DNA from: Enterococcus_D entomosocium
GTDB lineage: Bacteria > Bacillota > Bacilli > Lactobacillales > Enterococcaceae
Assembly (NCBI RefSeq): GCF_030441895.1
Contig: NZ_JARJAS010000019.1
Direction: 5' to 3' (one strand)
DNA length: 64,000 nucleotides
How positions within the stretch are numbered: the first letter of the stretch is position 1; each line of letters begins with the position of its first letter. Positions 8,984-18,662 of the stretch are shown here, in pieces. The notes below the pieces were generated by a model, which was not told the DNA's origin, made no database searches, and saw only the letters and a list, made by a program, of their open reading frames with translations. A program made the translations under genes and the position numbers.

Positions 8984-9430
8984 TTAATCTTGTGACTCTG
9001 TGGATGATGATTCTTGTTCGCTTTGCGCAGAACGCTCATTAGTGTTTTGAGAATCCGTTCCATCTGGCAAGACAGGATAAATTTTTTCGCCATCTTTTGA
9101 GTAGAAGAATCGGCTGCGGGCCAATTTTGCCACATACTCATCGTCTTGCAATAAGGCAACATCTCGCTCCAATGAAGCCACTTTTTGTTCAGCTTCTTTT
9201 TGTTCGGCGACTGTTTCCGCCTTGTATTCCTTTAGTTTTTGCAGGCGCATTTGGTCGTTAAACATCTGAATCCCCACGACTGCAAATATCGCTAATGCCG
9301 CCACGAAAAACGCCACCAGCCGACGTCGGCGAAACACGACTTGCCGCCGCTCTTTTTCAAACTTGGCAAATTGCTCTTTCGCATAATCGGTCTGCAATAG
9401 TTCTATTTTTTTATTTGATTCTTTTGCCAC
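8984..9430 (-). CDS. divIC: septum formation initiator DivIC (FtsB-like)
   Basis: Single-pass cell division protein, FtsB counterpart, that forms a complex with FtsL and DivIB at the septum. The 148-aa product has a basic cytoplasmic N-terminus (about 1-40), one transmembrane helix (about 41-58, LVAFFVAALAIFAVVGI), then an extracellular heptad coiled coil (about 62-110) and a short Ser/Glu-rich tail. The start codon is GTG; no later in-frame start fits. Sits between rqcP and yabR. Confidence 0.93.
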   Translation of the reverse strand: MAKESNKKIELLQTDYAKEQFAKFEKERRQVVFRRRRLVAFFVAALAIFAVVGIQMFNDQMRLQKLKEYKAETVAEQKEAEQKVASLERDVALLQDDEYVAKLARSRFFYSKDGEKIYPVLPDGTDSQNTNERSAQSEQESSSTESQD

Positions 9431-9513
9431 CTGAACTCGCTCCCGTCGCTGTCTTTGTTTTTTACATTATACCAACATCCGCAAAGCTTGTCTAACTGAA
9501 AATGCCGTAAAAA

Positions 9514-9780
9514 TCAAGCATTTTCTGAGATTCTTTCCTCTGAAACAATCTCATACATTTTTGCAGCGTCTTCTTTTTTCGTCGATTCATGCAATTCATT
9601 GACTTTTACTTCCAAGACCTTATTCCCGAACTGAATACGCATAGTATCGCCTACTTTGACGTCACTGCTTGACTTGGCTAATTTGCCGTTGATCTGAATA
9701 CGTCCCTTGTCTGCCACTTCTTTGGCAACAGAGCGACGCTTGATGATGCGGGAGATTTTAAGAAATTTATCTAATCTCAT
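9514..9780 (-). CDS. rqcP: RqcP, S4-domain ribosome quality control factor
   Basis: Small S4-domain RNA-binding protein (YabO/Hsp15-like) that with RqcH and peptidyl-tRNA drives C-terminal alanine tailing on obstructed 50S subunits. The 88-aa protein has the S4 motif MRLDKFLKISRIIKRRS at its N-terminus and the VNGK-like turn INGK. ATG at 9780 has an AAGAGGTG SD; a GTG three codons upstream lies inside that SD and is less likely. Its 5' end overlaps the upstream flippase gene by 14 bp, indicating coupling. Confidence 0.93.
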   Translation of the reverse strand: MRLDKFLKISRIIKRRSVAKEVADKGRIQINGKLAKSSSDVKVGDTMRIQFGNKVLEVKVNELHESTKKEDAAKMYEIVSEERISENA

Positions 9781-11398
9781 GTTTTTCACCTCTTCTTAAT
9801 AGTTTCTTTCCAAATGGAACTAACAGCCATTCGCGAATCGTTAACAATTTGATTTTGATCGCTGTCCCGATAAAGGCTGCGCCTCCCAGACCGACACCGC
9901 CTAGGCAAAAAATCAACGCCTGTAGTCGATGGGTCAAAGGACCGTTCAATAAGATCGCAACGAAGCTATAATATAAGAATAGCACGCTTGCCATGATCCC
10001 TAAACAAAGAAATAATTTTTTTCCATAATTTCCTTCATACCAAAAGCGATTGATGCTACTTTGTGCTCGACGCTGTTCGGAAACCACAAAACAGCATAAG
10101 GTCGCTCCTAACCCCAACAGCGTACTGATACTTGCTCCTGCAGTCCCATAAGAAGCGGTCAGTGGCCACATCGATAGACATTTGACCAAAAGACCAATCC
10201 CCGCAGCGAGCAAGCCGAAGGTATAGGTATTGCGACTTTGTTGAATGCTTTGATAGGCTTGAATCGTCGCCATCAGAGCGATGGAAAAGACAAACAATAC
10301 CAGCGCAGCATTGCCAGATCCGTCTTTAAATAAGGCAAAGTTGATATAAGGCAGCAAAATCGCTAACCCTACCGCAGAAGCCGAAGCAATCCCGATCGTT
10401 AGGCGCAAATACATTTTTGCCGACTTTTCAAACAGCTGCTGATTTTTTACCGTCAAATACTTGGTCAACGTTGGCAAAAACGTCGAGCTTAACGCCATCG
10501 CTACCACAAGACCTAGTTGGACGAGGGGTTGTCCGCGATCATAGATCCCTTTCGAAATCCGGGCTGTTTGTGCCGTCAATCCCCCCGCTTCTAGCGCATT
10601 GGTCAATAAAAACGAATCCGCTAACTGGAACAAGATCAAATAGCCGCTATAAATCGTCAACAGACCGCCTTCTAAGAAGAACCGTTTTTTCAACGAGGTG
10701 GATAACACAGCGGTATTTTCTCCTATACGGGTGACTGGTTTATGCCATAGCGATAGGCGTTTGCCGTTGATTTGTCGGCTATAATAACTTAAAATCCACC
10801 ACGCCGCAAGGCCCCCGACTAAGGCACCCATCATGGCGATAGTCCCCGTTTGATAAATCGTCCAGCCCAATTGCTGGAAAGCTGCCGCAGCACCTAAAAT
10901 CACACCAACTCTAAGCAGCTGCTCTACAACTTGAGACACTGCGGTTGGCACCATTTGTAGATTTCCTTGAAACATTCCTCGATAAAAGGTCAAGGGCGGG
11001 ACAAACAAAAAGGTAAAGGAAACGACTCGAATCAAGCCAGCCAGTTGATGGTCCCCCATCACTTGCGCGATTGGACCGGCAAATAAAAAGGTCACAGCCC
11101 ATAAGCCAATCGCCGACCAAAGCACATAAGGCGTCAACGCTTGCAGCCGCTCCTTACTTTTCAAAGGATCAGGTTCTTCAGCAACAATGCGGGAGATAAA
11201 CTGCGGCAAACCTGACAACGCCAAAGTCATTGCCAATCCATAAATCGGATAGACCTGTTGATACACATAAAACCCTTCGTCGCCTACCAGGTTCTGAAAA
11301 GGGACCCGATAAACGGCACTTAAGATTTTTGCGATAAAGGAAGCGATCGTTAAAATAAACGCCCCTTCCATCGTACGCTTCAATTGTGATTTCGGCAT
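9767..11398 (-). CDS. MATE/MurJ-like polysaccharide flippase (YabM/SpoVB family)
   Basis: Polytopic membrane protein of 543 aa in the MVF/MOP exporter superfamily with roughly 14 predicted helices. The N-terminal family signature reads GAFILTIASFIAKILSAVYR. Members include MurJ-type lipid II flippases and SpoVB. Because it occupies the yabM position of the conserved block, a role in lipid-linked wall precursor or polysaccharide export is likely, but the substrate cannot be read from sequence. Follows mfd after 15 bp with an AAAGGAA-type SD. Confidence 0.88.
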   Translation of the reverse strand: MPKSQLKRTMEGAFILTIASFIAKILSAVYRVPFQNLVGDEGFYVYQQVYPIYGLAMTLALSGLPQFISRIVAEEPDPLKSKERLQALTPYVLWSAIGLWAVTFLFAGPIAQVMGDHQLAGLIRVVSFTFLFVPPLTFYRGMFQGNLQMVPTAVSQVVEQLLRVGVILGAAAAFQQLGWTIYQTGTIAMMGALVGGLAAWWILSYYSRQINGKRLSLWHKPVTRIGENTAVLSTSLKKRFFLEGGLLTIYSGYLILFQLADSFLLTNALEAGGLTAQTARISKGIYDRGQPLVQLGLVVAMALSSTFLPTLTKYLTVKNQQLFEKSAKMYLRLTIGIASASAVGLAILLPYINFALFKDGSGNAALVLFVFSIALMATIQAYQSIQQSRNTYTFGLLAAGIGLLVKCLSMWPLTASYGTAGASISTLLGLGATLCCFVVSEQRRAQSSINRFWYEGNYGKKLFLCLGIMASVLFLYYSFVAILLNGPLTHRLQALIFCLGGVGLGGAAFIGTAIKIKLLTIREWLLVPFGKKLLRRGEKHEIR

Positions 11399-11413
11399 CC
11401 CTCTGGTTCCTTT

Positions 11414-14400
11414 CTAGCCTTGGCTGGCGTATTTTTGTTCCCGTAACGCTTTGACAAAATCTTGGATTTCTAATAGCCAGGTGCTTTCTTTCATCACTGG
11501 CGGAATCTGTAATTTGATGGTCATTTGCTCATGATCGACACCCATCGTGGCTTTTAATTTAGTGGCTTTCAATGCTTCAAACAGCTGCTCCACCGAATAA
11601 TTTTTCGTGCCGACTTTACTCAAAGTAAACGACACGGTTTGTTGCTGCTTGCGGATAGTTTCTAACAAGGCACGATCGCCGTTCATTTTGATCTCGCCCA
11701 CCGTTAAGAGGTGCGCCACTTCTACAGGGTATTCTCCGAAACGGTCTAATAAATCATCTTGAAGTTCATCAACTGCTTCTTGTGATTCCAGCTCACGAAT
11801 TCGTTTATAGATCTCGATTTTTTGCCGTTCGTCTTCAATATACGAAGTCGGTAAGTAGGCATCGATCCCCAGATCGATCTCAACGGTCGTTTTTTCTGTT
11901 TGGGTATTTTTCCCTTGTTTACGAGTGACTGCTTCCGACAGCATTTGTGAGTACATGTCAAACCCGACTGCATCGATAAAGCCGTGCTGTTGCGCCCCCA
12001 ATAGATTTCCTGCCCCACGAATCGAAAGATCTCGCATCGCGATTTTGAATCCTGAACCTAACTCCGTAAAGTCCTTAATGGCTTGCAGCCGTTTTTCACT
12101 GACTTCGTTCAACACTTTTTGCTGTTCATACATGAAATACGCATAAGCGACTCGATTGCTCCGACCGACACGGCCACGCAACTGATACAACGTCGAAAGC
12201 CCCATGTAATCGGCATTTTCCACAAACAACGTATTGGCATTGGGAATATCCACACCGGTTTCAATGATCGTCGTCGTCACCAACACATCGTATTGCCCTT
12301 CAATAAAGTCAAACAGGGTATTTTCCAATTGGATCTCGGTCATTTGCCCGTGGGCATAAGCGATTCGTGCATCTGGCACTAACGCCTGCAGTTCTTCGAC
12401 TTTTCGCTCGATCGTATCGACACGATTATAGAGATAAAACACTTGGCCCCCGCGTGCCATCTCCCGTTGGATCGCTTCTCGCACCGCTCCTGGATTCATC
12501 TCCATCACATAGGTTTGGATCGGGTAACGATTTTCCGGTGGTGTTTCGATCACAGATAGGTCCCGCACGCCCAGCATCGACATATGCAATGTTCTTGGGA
12601 TCGGCGTTGCCGTCAACGTCAACACATCGACTTGCGAACGCAGTTGTTTCAAGCGCTCTTTGTGTTTGACCCCAAAACGTTGTTCTTCATCGATCACCAA
12701 CAAGCCCAAATCAGCAAACTCGACATCTTTTGACAATAATCGGTGGGTCCCCACCAAAATATCGACTTGCCCTTTGCGCACTTGCTCGATCGTTTCATTC
12801 TGCTGTTTTTTCGTCCGAAAACGACTCAGCACCCCAACATTGACGGGGAATCCTTCAAAACGATCGACCATCGTTTCATAGTGCTGCTGCGCCAAGATCG
12901 TTGTCGGCACTAAGAAAGCCACTTGTTTGCTTTCTTTGATCGCTTTAAAAGCAGCCCGCAGCGCCACTTCTGTTTTCCCAAAACCGACATCTCCAACTAA
13001 CAAACGGTCCATCGGCTTTTCTTTTTCCATATCCCGCTTGATCTCTGCCGTACTGCGCAGCTGATCATCGGTTTCCGAATAAGGAAAGGCATCTTCAAAT
13101 TCTTTTTGATAGGCATCGTCTGGTTGAAAGGCATAGCCTTTTTCTGATTCGCGTTTGGCATACAATAAAATCAAATCATCTGCGATGTCTTCAATTTTAG
13201 CCGTCACTTTGCGCTTGGTCTTCGCCCACTCACTGCCGCCTAATTTATTGATTTTCGGTGTTTTCGATTCGGAAGCCACATATTTTTGAATCAAATTCAA
13301 TTGGGTGACTGGAATAAAGAGCTTGTCTTCGTTTTGGTACAAGATCGTCATGTAATCTTGATGGACGCCATCGACTTCTAAGGTTTCCATGCCGATGTAC
13401 TTTCCGATCCCATGATTCGCATGGACGACATAATCGCCGGTTTTTAACTCATTGTAGCTTTTGAGACGTTCCGCATTGGTGACATTTTGCCGGCGGGCTC
13501 TTTTTTTGTTCATCTTTTGGAAAATTTCTTTTTCTGTAACCACCACTAGCTTGTCTTGCGGCATTTCAAAGCCGCTTTGCAAACGTTCCACCACGATTTG
13601 GGTGCGTCCCGTAAACAGGCGGTCTTGTTGCGTCTGCACGGCATAGATATCATGATCTCGCAGATCTTGCTCTAACTTCTTGGCCCGTTCTTGGTCACTG
13701 ACCAGAAAAATCACCGTTTGCTGTTGCTTCTCCCAGCGATCGATCTCAACTTTCAAGAGACCCATTTGGCTGAAAAACTGCTGCATCGGCCGGTATTGGA
13801 ATTGATGGATCGCTTGGAAGCGAATGTTCCCCATTCCTTTTTGGAATAAAGAAAAGAAGCTGGTCACAAAGGTTTCTTTTTGCAGCAGTTGATGGACATC
13901 GATCCCGAATTGCTGTTCAGAAAAGACCCGCAGCTCCGCTAATTTTTGGGTATGCCACTCCGCTTCTTCCCGTTCGATCTCACGATTGGTCTCCATGATC
14001 CGAGCATAATCATCGATCATCAAAAAGGCGTCTTCAGAAAAATAATCTAAGACACTCGTTTGCTGACGATAAAGCAAATCCGTGTAATAACGGGCACTTT
14101 CACCGGGAATCCCCGCTTGCCATTGGGAGGCCAATTGGCCGAAATAGTCTTCTAAAAACGCGCGATCAGTTACTTCTTTGGTGACCGCCAACCGTTTGTT
14201 CAATAATTCTTGTAGCTGCTTTTGCCCCGCAGCTAAATCTTCCGCTGAGAAAACCAATTCGGTAGTCGGTAAAATAGCCACTTGCTGCAGCGTTTCCACT
14301 GAGCGTTGCGTTTCCACGTTGAAAGAACGCATCGAGTCGATTTCTACATCGAATAACTCGATCCGTACGGGGTATTCGGCATTTAATGGATAAATATCGA

Positions 14401-14932
14401 GGATGCTCCCACGAATACTGAATTCGCCGGGTTTGCCAATCATTGACTGCCGTTCGTAACCCATCAAGATCAATTGTTGCGGCAAACGCTCTAAATCGAT
14501 CTCATCGCCGATTTGCCATTGGAATTGGTTGGCTAACCAGGTTTTCTTTTCAGGCAAATACTTTCGCAAAGCCGCCACCGGCAACACATAGATCCCGGTT
14601 TTTCCTTGAGAAACAGCATTCAGCGCTGCCACTCGTTCTTCTCGTGCTTCTGGTGAAGAAAAAGCCATTTCGGCTGACAACACTTCGTCCACTGGGAAAA
14701 CATAGACATCATCCGTCACGTTGCGCAGATCTTCGGCTAGTTGATTCGTATAATACAGATTTGGTGTCACCACGATCACTTGTTTTTGAAATGCCTGATA
14801 CACACCGGTGATCGCCAATGTTTTTGCCGATCCAGCTAGACCGGTCAGTAATTGCCGGTGGGCCTGTTCACGTAAACCTGCATGCCAAGCCGCCACTGTC
14901 GGCACTTTATTTATTAATTCAATTAAATCCAT
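11414..14932 (-). CDS. mfd: transcription-repair coupling factor Mfd
   Basis: Translocase that removes RNA polymerase stalled at DNA lesions and recruits UvrA. The 1172-aa length is usual. Order: UvrB-like domains (N-terminal third), CarD-like RNA polymerase-interacting domain (about 500-570, KTGDYVVHANHGIGKYIG), RecG-like helicase motor with Walker A GDVGFGKTEVA (about 650), DEEQ box (IDEEQRFGV), and the TRG motif and C-terminal D7 domain. SD AAGGAGG precedes ATG; 11 bp follow pth. Confidence 0.98.
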   Translation of the reverse strand: MDLIELINKVPTVAAWHAGLREQAHRQLLTGLAGSAKTLAITGVYQAFQKQVIVVTPNLYYTNQLAEDLRNVTDDVYVFPVDEVLSAEMAFSSPEAREERVAALNAVSQGKTGIYVLPVAALRKYLPEKKTWLANQFQWQIGDEIDLERLPQQLILMGYERQSMIGKPGEFSIRGSILDIYPLNAEYPVRIELFDVEIDSMRSFNVETQRSVETLQQVAILPTTELVFSAEDLAAGQKQLQELLNKRLAVTKEVTDRAFLEDYFGQLASQWQAGIPGESARYYTDLLYRQQTSVLDYFSEDAFLMIDDYARIMETNREIEREEAEWHTQKLAELRVFSEQQFGIDVHQLLQKETFVTSFFSLFQKGMGNIRFQAIHQFQYRPMQQFFSQMGLLKVEIDRWEKQQQTVIFLVSDQERAKKLEQDLRDHDIYAVQTQQDRLFTGRTQIVVERLQSGFEMPQDKLVVVTEKEIFQKMNKKRARRQNVTNAERLKSYNELKTGDYVVHANHGIGKYIGMETLEVDGVHQDYMTILYQNEDKLFIPVTQLNLIQKYVASESKTPKINKLGGSEWAKTKRKVTAKIEDIADDLILLYAKRESEKGYAFQPDDAYQKEFEDAFPYSETDDQLRSTAEIKRDMEKEKPMDRLLVGDVGFGKTEVALRAAFKAIKESKQVAFLVPTTILAQQHYETMVDRFEGFPVNVGVLSRFRTKKQQNETIEQVRKGQVDILVGTHRLLSKDVEFADLGLLVIDEEQRFGVKHKERLKQLRSQVDVLTLTATPIPRTLHMSMLGVRDLSVIETPPENRYPIQTYVMEMNPGAVREAIQREMARGGQVFYLYNRVDTIERKVEELQALVPDARIAYAHGQMTEIQLENTLFDFIEGQYDVLVTTTIIETGVDIPNANTLFVENADYMGLSTLYQLRGRVGRSNRVAYAYFMYEQQKVLNEVSEKRLQAIKDFTELGSGFKIAMRDLSIRGAGNLLGAQQHGFIDAVGFDMYSQMLSEAVTRKQGKNTQTEKTTVEIDLGIDAYLPTSYIEDERQKIEIYKRIRELESQEAVDELQDDLLDRFGEYPVEVAHLLTVGEIKMNGDRALLETIRKQQQTVSFTLSKVGTKNYSVEQLFEALKATKLKATMGVDHEQMTIKLQIPPVMKESTWLLEIQDFVKALREQKYASQG

Positions 14933-14943
14933 CTCGGCCCTCC

Positions 14944-15504
14944 TTAGTTAAATCGATTCATTGTGGCAAGAAAGTCGCCGTTGGTCAAGTAATCACTACT
15001 TGCCTCGACTGCCTTATCAATACTTTGTAAAACGATGGGCAGATCGTCTTTTGCAAAAGGACTCAGTACATGATTGACCACGGTTTGTCCTGGACGTGGC
15101 CGATCGATCCCGATTTTGATGCGGTCAAAGACTGTCGAGTCCAAATGCGCGATCAAACTCTTGATTCCATTGTGTCCCCCCGCACTGCCTTTTTGGCGCA
15201 AGCGGATTTTCCCTAATGCTAAATCAAGGTCATCATAGACCACTACTAATTCTTCTTGGTAGATGCCAAAATAGGTCATCAACGGACCTACCGAACGACC
15301 GGATTCATTCATGAAGGTTTGCGGTTTGACCAAAAGGATTTTTTCACCCTTCAAGAAAAACTCTGCCACTTCTGCTTCAAAAGCCGACTTTTTAAAGGTT
15401 GCTTGGTACTTTTGTGCCAACGCATCCACTACCATAAAGCCAACATTGTGTTTGGTTTTCTCATATTTTTTGCCGGGATTTCCCAAGCCTACAATCATTT
15501 TCAT
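14944..15504 (-). CDS. pth: peptidyl-tRNA hydrolase
   Basis: Releases peptides from prematurely dropped peptidyl-tRNA so the tRNA can be recycled. The 186-aa product begins MKMIVGLGNPGKKYEKT; the conserved catalytic His is in HNVGFMVVD (about residue 21), and the FMN(E)SG and GGHNG(I)KS motifs are present. I chose ATG at 15504, with a GGAG SD 12 nt upstream, over longer in-frame extensions. First gene of the leftward block. Confidence 0.96.
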   Translation of the reverse strand: MKMIVGLGNPGKKYEKTKHNVGFMVVDALAQKYQATFKKSAFEAEVAEFFLKGEKILLVKPQTFMNESGRSVGPLMTYFGIYQEELVVVYDDLDLALGKIRLRQKGSAGGHNGIKSLIAHLDSTVFDRIKIGIDRPRPGQTVVNHVLSPFAKDDLPIVLQSIDKAVEASSDYLTNGDFLATMNRFN

Positions 15505-15584
15505 TTTTCGATTACGCTCCATTATTTCTAGTTTCAAGCTGATTCTTCATCTATTTTATCGGTTTTCTTATCCAAACACAAAAT

Positions 15585-15629
15585 ACTGGGCACACAAATG
15601 CGCCCAGTTCTTTTGCTGAAATAATTATA
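15585..15629 (-). promoter_or_regulatory. promoter and leader hairpin of the pth-mfd block
   Basis: Minus strand extended -10 TGTTATAAT (core 15624-15629); the -35 is poor. The transcript would soon form the stem ACTGGGC / GCCCAGT (15585-15608) without a convincing U tract, so it looks like a leader structure more than a terminator. Confidence 0.55.
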
Positions 15630-15776
15630 ACACGAAATGGACTGTTATGGTGGCGTCCTCTTGCTCAGTTTTTATCTTTCTTAACGAATCTTAATAAAAC
15701 GTTGATATATCCTCTTTTTGACGTAATAACAAAGAAAGCATTTACAACTGAAACAGCGATATTTTGTGTAATATTG

Positions 15777-15818
15777 TTGTGCAAATCACATGACAAATAT
15801 ACTTGAAAATGGTAGGAT
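15777..15818 (+). promoter_or_regulatory. ldh promoter
   Basis: ATGACA (15790-15795), 17-bp spacer, TAGGAT (15813-15818). Just upstream, TTGTG-CAAAT-CACA (15777-15790) is a short inverted repeat that resembles half-sites of redox (Rex) operators, but the spacing differs from the usual 18-bp Rex box, so the regulator is uncertain. Confidence 0.5.
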
Positions 15819-15859
15819 GATAGCGAGTAAAACAATTATGCGGAAGGAATGATACACAG

Positions 15860-16843
15860 ATGACTGCAAAAACGAACAAAAAAGATCACCAAAAGGTAAT
15901 TCTTGTTGGAGACGGTGCGGTTGGTTCTAGTTACGCGTTTGCGCTGGTGACCCAAAACATTGCGCAAGAAGTCGGAATCATTGATATAAATACAGCAAAA
16001 ACAGAAGGCGACGCAATTGATTTGTCCCATGCCTTGGCCTTTACTTCCCCTAAAAAAATCTATGCCGCTTCTTATGAAGATGCACATGATGCTGATTTAG
16101 TCGTTATTACAGCTGGTGCGCCTCAAAAACCAGGTGAAACCCGCTTAGATTTGGTTCATAAAAACTTGAAAATCAACCGGGAAGTAGTTACCCAAATCGT
16201 TGATTCAGGGTTCAACGGAATCTTCTTAGTAGCAGCAAACCCAGTCGATATTTTGACTTATTCGACTTGGAAATTCTCAGGCTTCCCGAAAGAACGCGTC
16301 ATCGGTTCAGGTACTTCTTTAGACTCTGCACGTTTCCGTCAAGCTTTGGCTGAATTAGTCGATGTTGATGCCCGTAACGTCCATGCCTATATCTTAGGCG
16401 AACACGGGGATTCAGAATTCCCTGTTTGGTCTCATGCCAACGTAGCCGGCTTGCAAATCTATGAATGGGTCAAAAACAACCCAGATATCGATGAAGAAGC
16501 AATGGTCAACATTTTCTTCAGCGTTCGTGATGCAGCCTACACCATTATCGAGAAAAAAGGTGCGACTTTCTATGGGATCGCGGTAGCCTTAGCACGGATC
16601 ACTCGTGCGATCTTAGACGATGAAAATGCTGTTTTACCATTGTCTGTGTACATGAACGGCGAATACGGCTTAAACGACTTGTACATCGGTGCGCCTGCAG
16701 TTATCAACGCCCAAGGGATTCAAAAAGTGATTGAGATCCCATTGACGGATGGTGAAAAAGACCGGATGGCCGCTTCTGCAAAACAATTAAAAGATATTCT
16801 TGATGAAGCTTTTGCGAAACTAGATGCAGAAGACAATCAATAA
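15860..16843 (+). CDS. ldh: L-lactate dehydrogenase
   Basis: Reduces pyruvate to L-lactate with NADH, the main redox-balancing step of homolactic fermentation. The 327-aa protein has the NAD-binding loop VGDGAVGSSYAF (about 16-27), the substrate arginine region around PGETRLD, and the active-site histidine motif LGEHGDSEFPVWS (about 190). The SD GGAAGGA lies before the ATG. It is divergent from pth and transcribed alone; a structured 3' region follows. Confidence 0.97.
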   Translation: MTAKTNKKDHQKVILVGDGAVGSSYAFALVTQNIAQEVGIIDINTAKTEGDAIDLSHALAFTSPKKIYAASYEDAHDADLVVITAGAPQKPGETRLDLVHKNLKINREVVTQIVDSGFNGIFLVAANPVDILTYSTWKFSGFPKERVIGSGTSLDSARFRQALAELVDVDARNVHAYILGEHGDSEFPVWSHANVAGLQIYEWVKNNPDIDEEAMVNIFFSVRDAAYTIIEKKGATFYGIAVALARITRAILDDENAVLPLSVYMNGEYGLNDLYIGAPAVINAQGIQKVIEIPLTDGEKDRMAASAKQLKDILDEAFAKLDAEDNQ

Positions 16844-16877
16844 TTTCTTTCACTTCGTTTAGCTAGTCAACTATGCC

Positions 16878-16955
16878 ACTGAACGAACCTTACAGCTCAC
16901 TCTTTTTCAGAACAATTTGATCAAGATGATTTGCTGCGGTTCGTTCAGTTTTTTT
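16878..16955 (+). terminator. ldh terminator with a very long loop
   Basis: Perfect 12-bp stem ACTGAACGAACC (16878-16889) / GGTTCGTTCAGT (16938-16949) followed by six T. The 48-nt loop can be shortened by an inner CAGC / GCTG helix. Unusually long for an intrinsic terminator. Confidence 0.8.
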
Positions 16956-17031
16956 ATGCAAAGAAATGCTTTTCTACAGCTTAGCTAAAGATAGTTTAAG
17001 AATTTTCTATTTTTCATGGAAGTTTCATTTG

Positions 17032-17065
17032 CCATATTCGCTTTCTTGGGGGAATATGGTATGAT
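17032..17065 (+). promoter_or_regulatory. L,D-transpeptidase promoter with inverted repeat
   Basis: Extended -10 TGGTATGAT (core 17060-17065). The 8-bp arms CCATATTC (17032-17039) and GAATATGG (17052-17059) flank the spacer and touch the -10, a likely operator. The -35 is weak. Confidence 0.5.
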
Positions 17066-17112
17066 TTAAGCGTTATTATCTATTATGCCATTAGAAAAAA
17101 AGGAGTAGTTGA

Positions 17113-18510
17113 ATGACTCGTTCAAACAAACATACTGACGCCAAGAACAATACCAAGAAAATTGTTCTAATCGTTGTGGCTGCTATATTAGTAGTGATCG
17201 CTGGCGGCTATACCTACCGAAGTACATATTATGCAAACCGTTTTTTACCAAAGACTGAAATCGATGGGATCGACATCAGCAACAAAACTGTTGCCGAGGC
17301 CAATGCCCTGCTGCATGACCGCTACTCGCAAGAAGATTTCACCATCAAAGAAGGCGATAGCGAATGGAAGACAATCAACCTTGCTCAATTTGGGTTACAA
17401 ACGGATTTCACCAATGAGCTGCAATCGTTAAAAGATGAACAGAACCAGTGGAGTTGGGGAATGGCTTATGTTTCCGCTGCAGAAGAAAAAACACTGGACA
17501 ATCTCTCGGTGGATCAAGATACGCTAAACAGCGAAACGGACACGATCCAAAAGGAACTAGAAACTTTAAATGAGGATCGTACCAAGTCAGCCGATGCAAC
17601 ATTGGAAAAAGGCGAAGACGGCTTTTCTATCAAACCAGAAGTTGACGGCGATGCCATTGATGTGGACAAAGCAGTAGCAGACTTACAAGAAGCCATCGTC
17701 AGTGGCGAAAAGGAATTAAATCTCGTCGATTACGTCACAAAACCAAGTGTGACCGCTGATGATCCTGATCTAACCAAAGAAATGGATTCGTTGAATAAAA
17801 TCGCCAAAGTAACCGGCAATTATACGATCAACGGAAACACGTTTCAAATTCCAAGAGAATCGATCATGGATTGGCTCTCTTACAAAGATGGCAACACCAC
17901 GATCGACGAAGACAAAGTAAGAAGCTATGTCGCTTCTATCGGAGAGCAATACAACACCAGCACCAATTCTTCGACCTTCAAGAGTACCAAACAAGGCGAA
18001 GTAACGGTTCCAGCCGGCACCCTCAGCTGGACGATCCAAACCGATGCGGAAACAGAAGCATTGATTGAGGCGTTAAAAGCCGGCGAAGACTTCACGCGCA
18101 CACCGATCGCTCAAGGAAGCACCGATGCTGGCAGCCCGTTATTTGGCAACACGTATATCGAAGTTGATCTGAAAAACCAACACATGTGGTATTACAAAGA
18201 TGGCGAGCTGGTGCTAGATACGAAAATTATCTCTGGAAAACCAGCCACACCAACGCCAACTGGTGTCTTCTATGTCTGGAACAAAGAAGAAGATGCAACC
18301 TTGACCGGTGAAGATTATGCGTCCCCTGTTGATTACTGGATGCCGATCGATTGGACCGGTGTCGGAATCCATGATTCTGATTGGCAAACGGAATACGGTG
18401 GTGATCTTTGGAAAACCCGCGGCTCTCACGGCTGTATCAATACTCCGCCAGGCGTGATGAAAGAATTGTACAGCAAAGCCGAAGTCGGGACACCCGTGAT
18501 CGTGATTTAA
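17113..18510 (+). CDS. L,D-transpeptidase (Ldt-fm type), membrane-anchored
   Basis: Peptidoglycan cross-linking enzyme that makes 3-3 cross-links and can bypass beta-lactam-sensitive PBPs in Enterococcus faecium. The 465-aa protein has one N-terminal signal-anchor (about 16-36), a YoaR-like putative peptidoglycan-binding module (about 50-330), and a C-terminal YkuD catalytic domain (about 345-465). The active-site motif is seen as SHGCIN with catalytic Cys near residue 443 and upstream His in GVGIHDSDW. Length matches Ldt-fm (466 aa in E. faecium). Monocistronic, with its own terminator. Confidence 0.93.
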   Translation: MTRSNKHTDAKNNTKKIVLIVVAAILVVIAGGYTYRSTYYANRFLPKTEIDGIDISNKTVAEANALLHDRYSQEDFTIKEGDSEWKTINLAQFGLQTDFTNELQSLKDEQNQWSWGMAYVSAAEEKTLDNLSVDQDTLNSETDTIQKELETLNEDRTKSADATLEKGEDGFSIKPEVDGDAIDVDKAVADLQEAIVSGEKELNLVDYVTKPSVTADDPDLTKEMDSLNKIAKVTGNYTINGNTFQIPRESIMDWLSYKDGNTTIDEDKVRSYVASIGEQYNTSTNSSTFKSTKQGEVTVPAGTLSWTIQTDAETEALIEALKAGEDFTRTPIAQGSTDAGSPLFGNTYIEVDLKNQHMWYYKDGELVLDTKIISGKPATPTPTGVFYVWNKEEDATLTGEDYASPVDYWMPIDWTGVGIHDSDWQTEYGGDLWKTRGSHGCINTPPGVMKELYSKAEVGTPVIVI

Positions 18511-18546
18511 TGGAAAAAAGAGTCAAACCTTTTTATAGATGAACCA

Positions 18547-18579
18547 AAAGCCGCAAAAAAATTCTTTTGCGGCTTTTTT
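18547..18579 (+). terminator. L,D-transpeptidase terminator
   Basis: Stem AAGCCGCAAAA / TTTTGCGGCTT followed by T-rich sequence. Confidence 0.92.
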
Positions 18580-18599
18580 GTTGTTTCCAAATGTTCCTG

Positions 18600-18649
18600 T
18601 TTACAAAGCGCCATTTAATTAATATACTTAATTAAGCATATTAATTAAA
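18600..18649 (+). promoter_or_regulatory. promoter embedded in a 36-bp palindrome with three TTAATTAA units
   Basis: TTTACA (18600-18605), 17-bp spacer, TATACT (18623-18628). From 18614 to 18649 the sequence is an almost perfect palindrome (one mismatched pair) holding TTAATTAA at 18615, 18628 and 18641, each 13 bp apart. It covers the -10, the likely transcription start and the base just before the SD, so it is a strong candidate operator or an mRNA hairpin masking the SD. Confidence 0.7.
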
Positions 18650-18662
18650 AAGGAGAATCACT

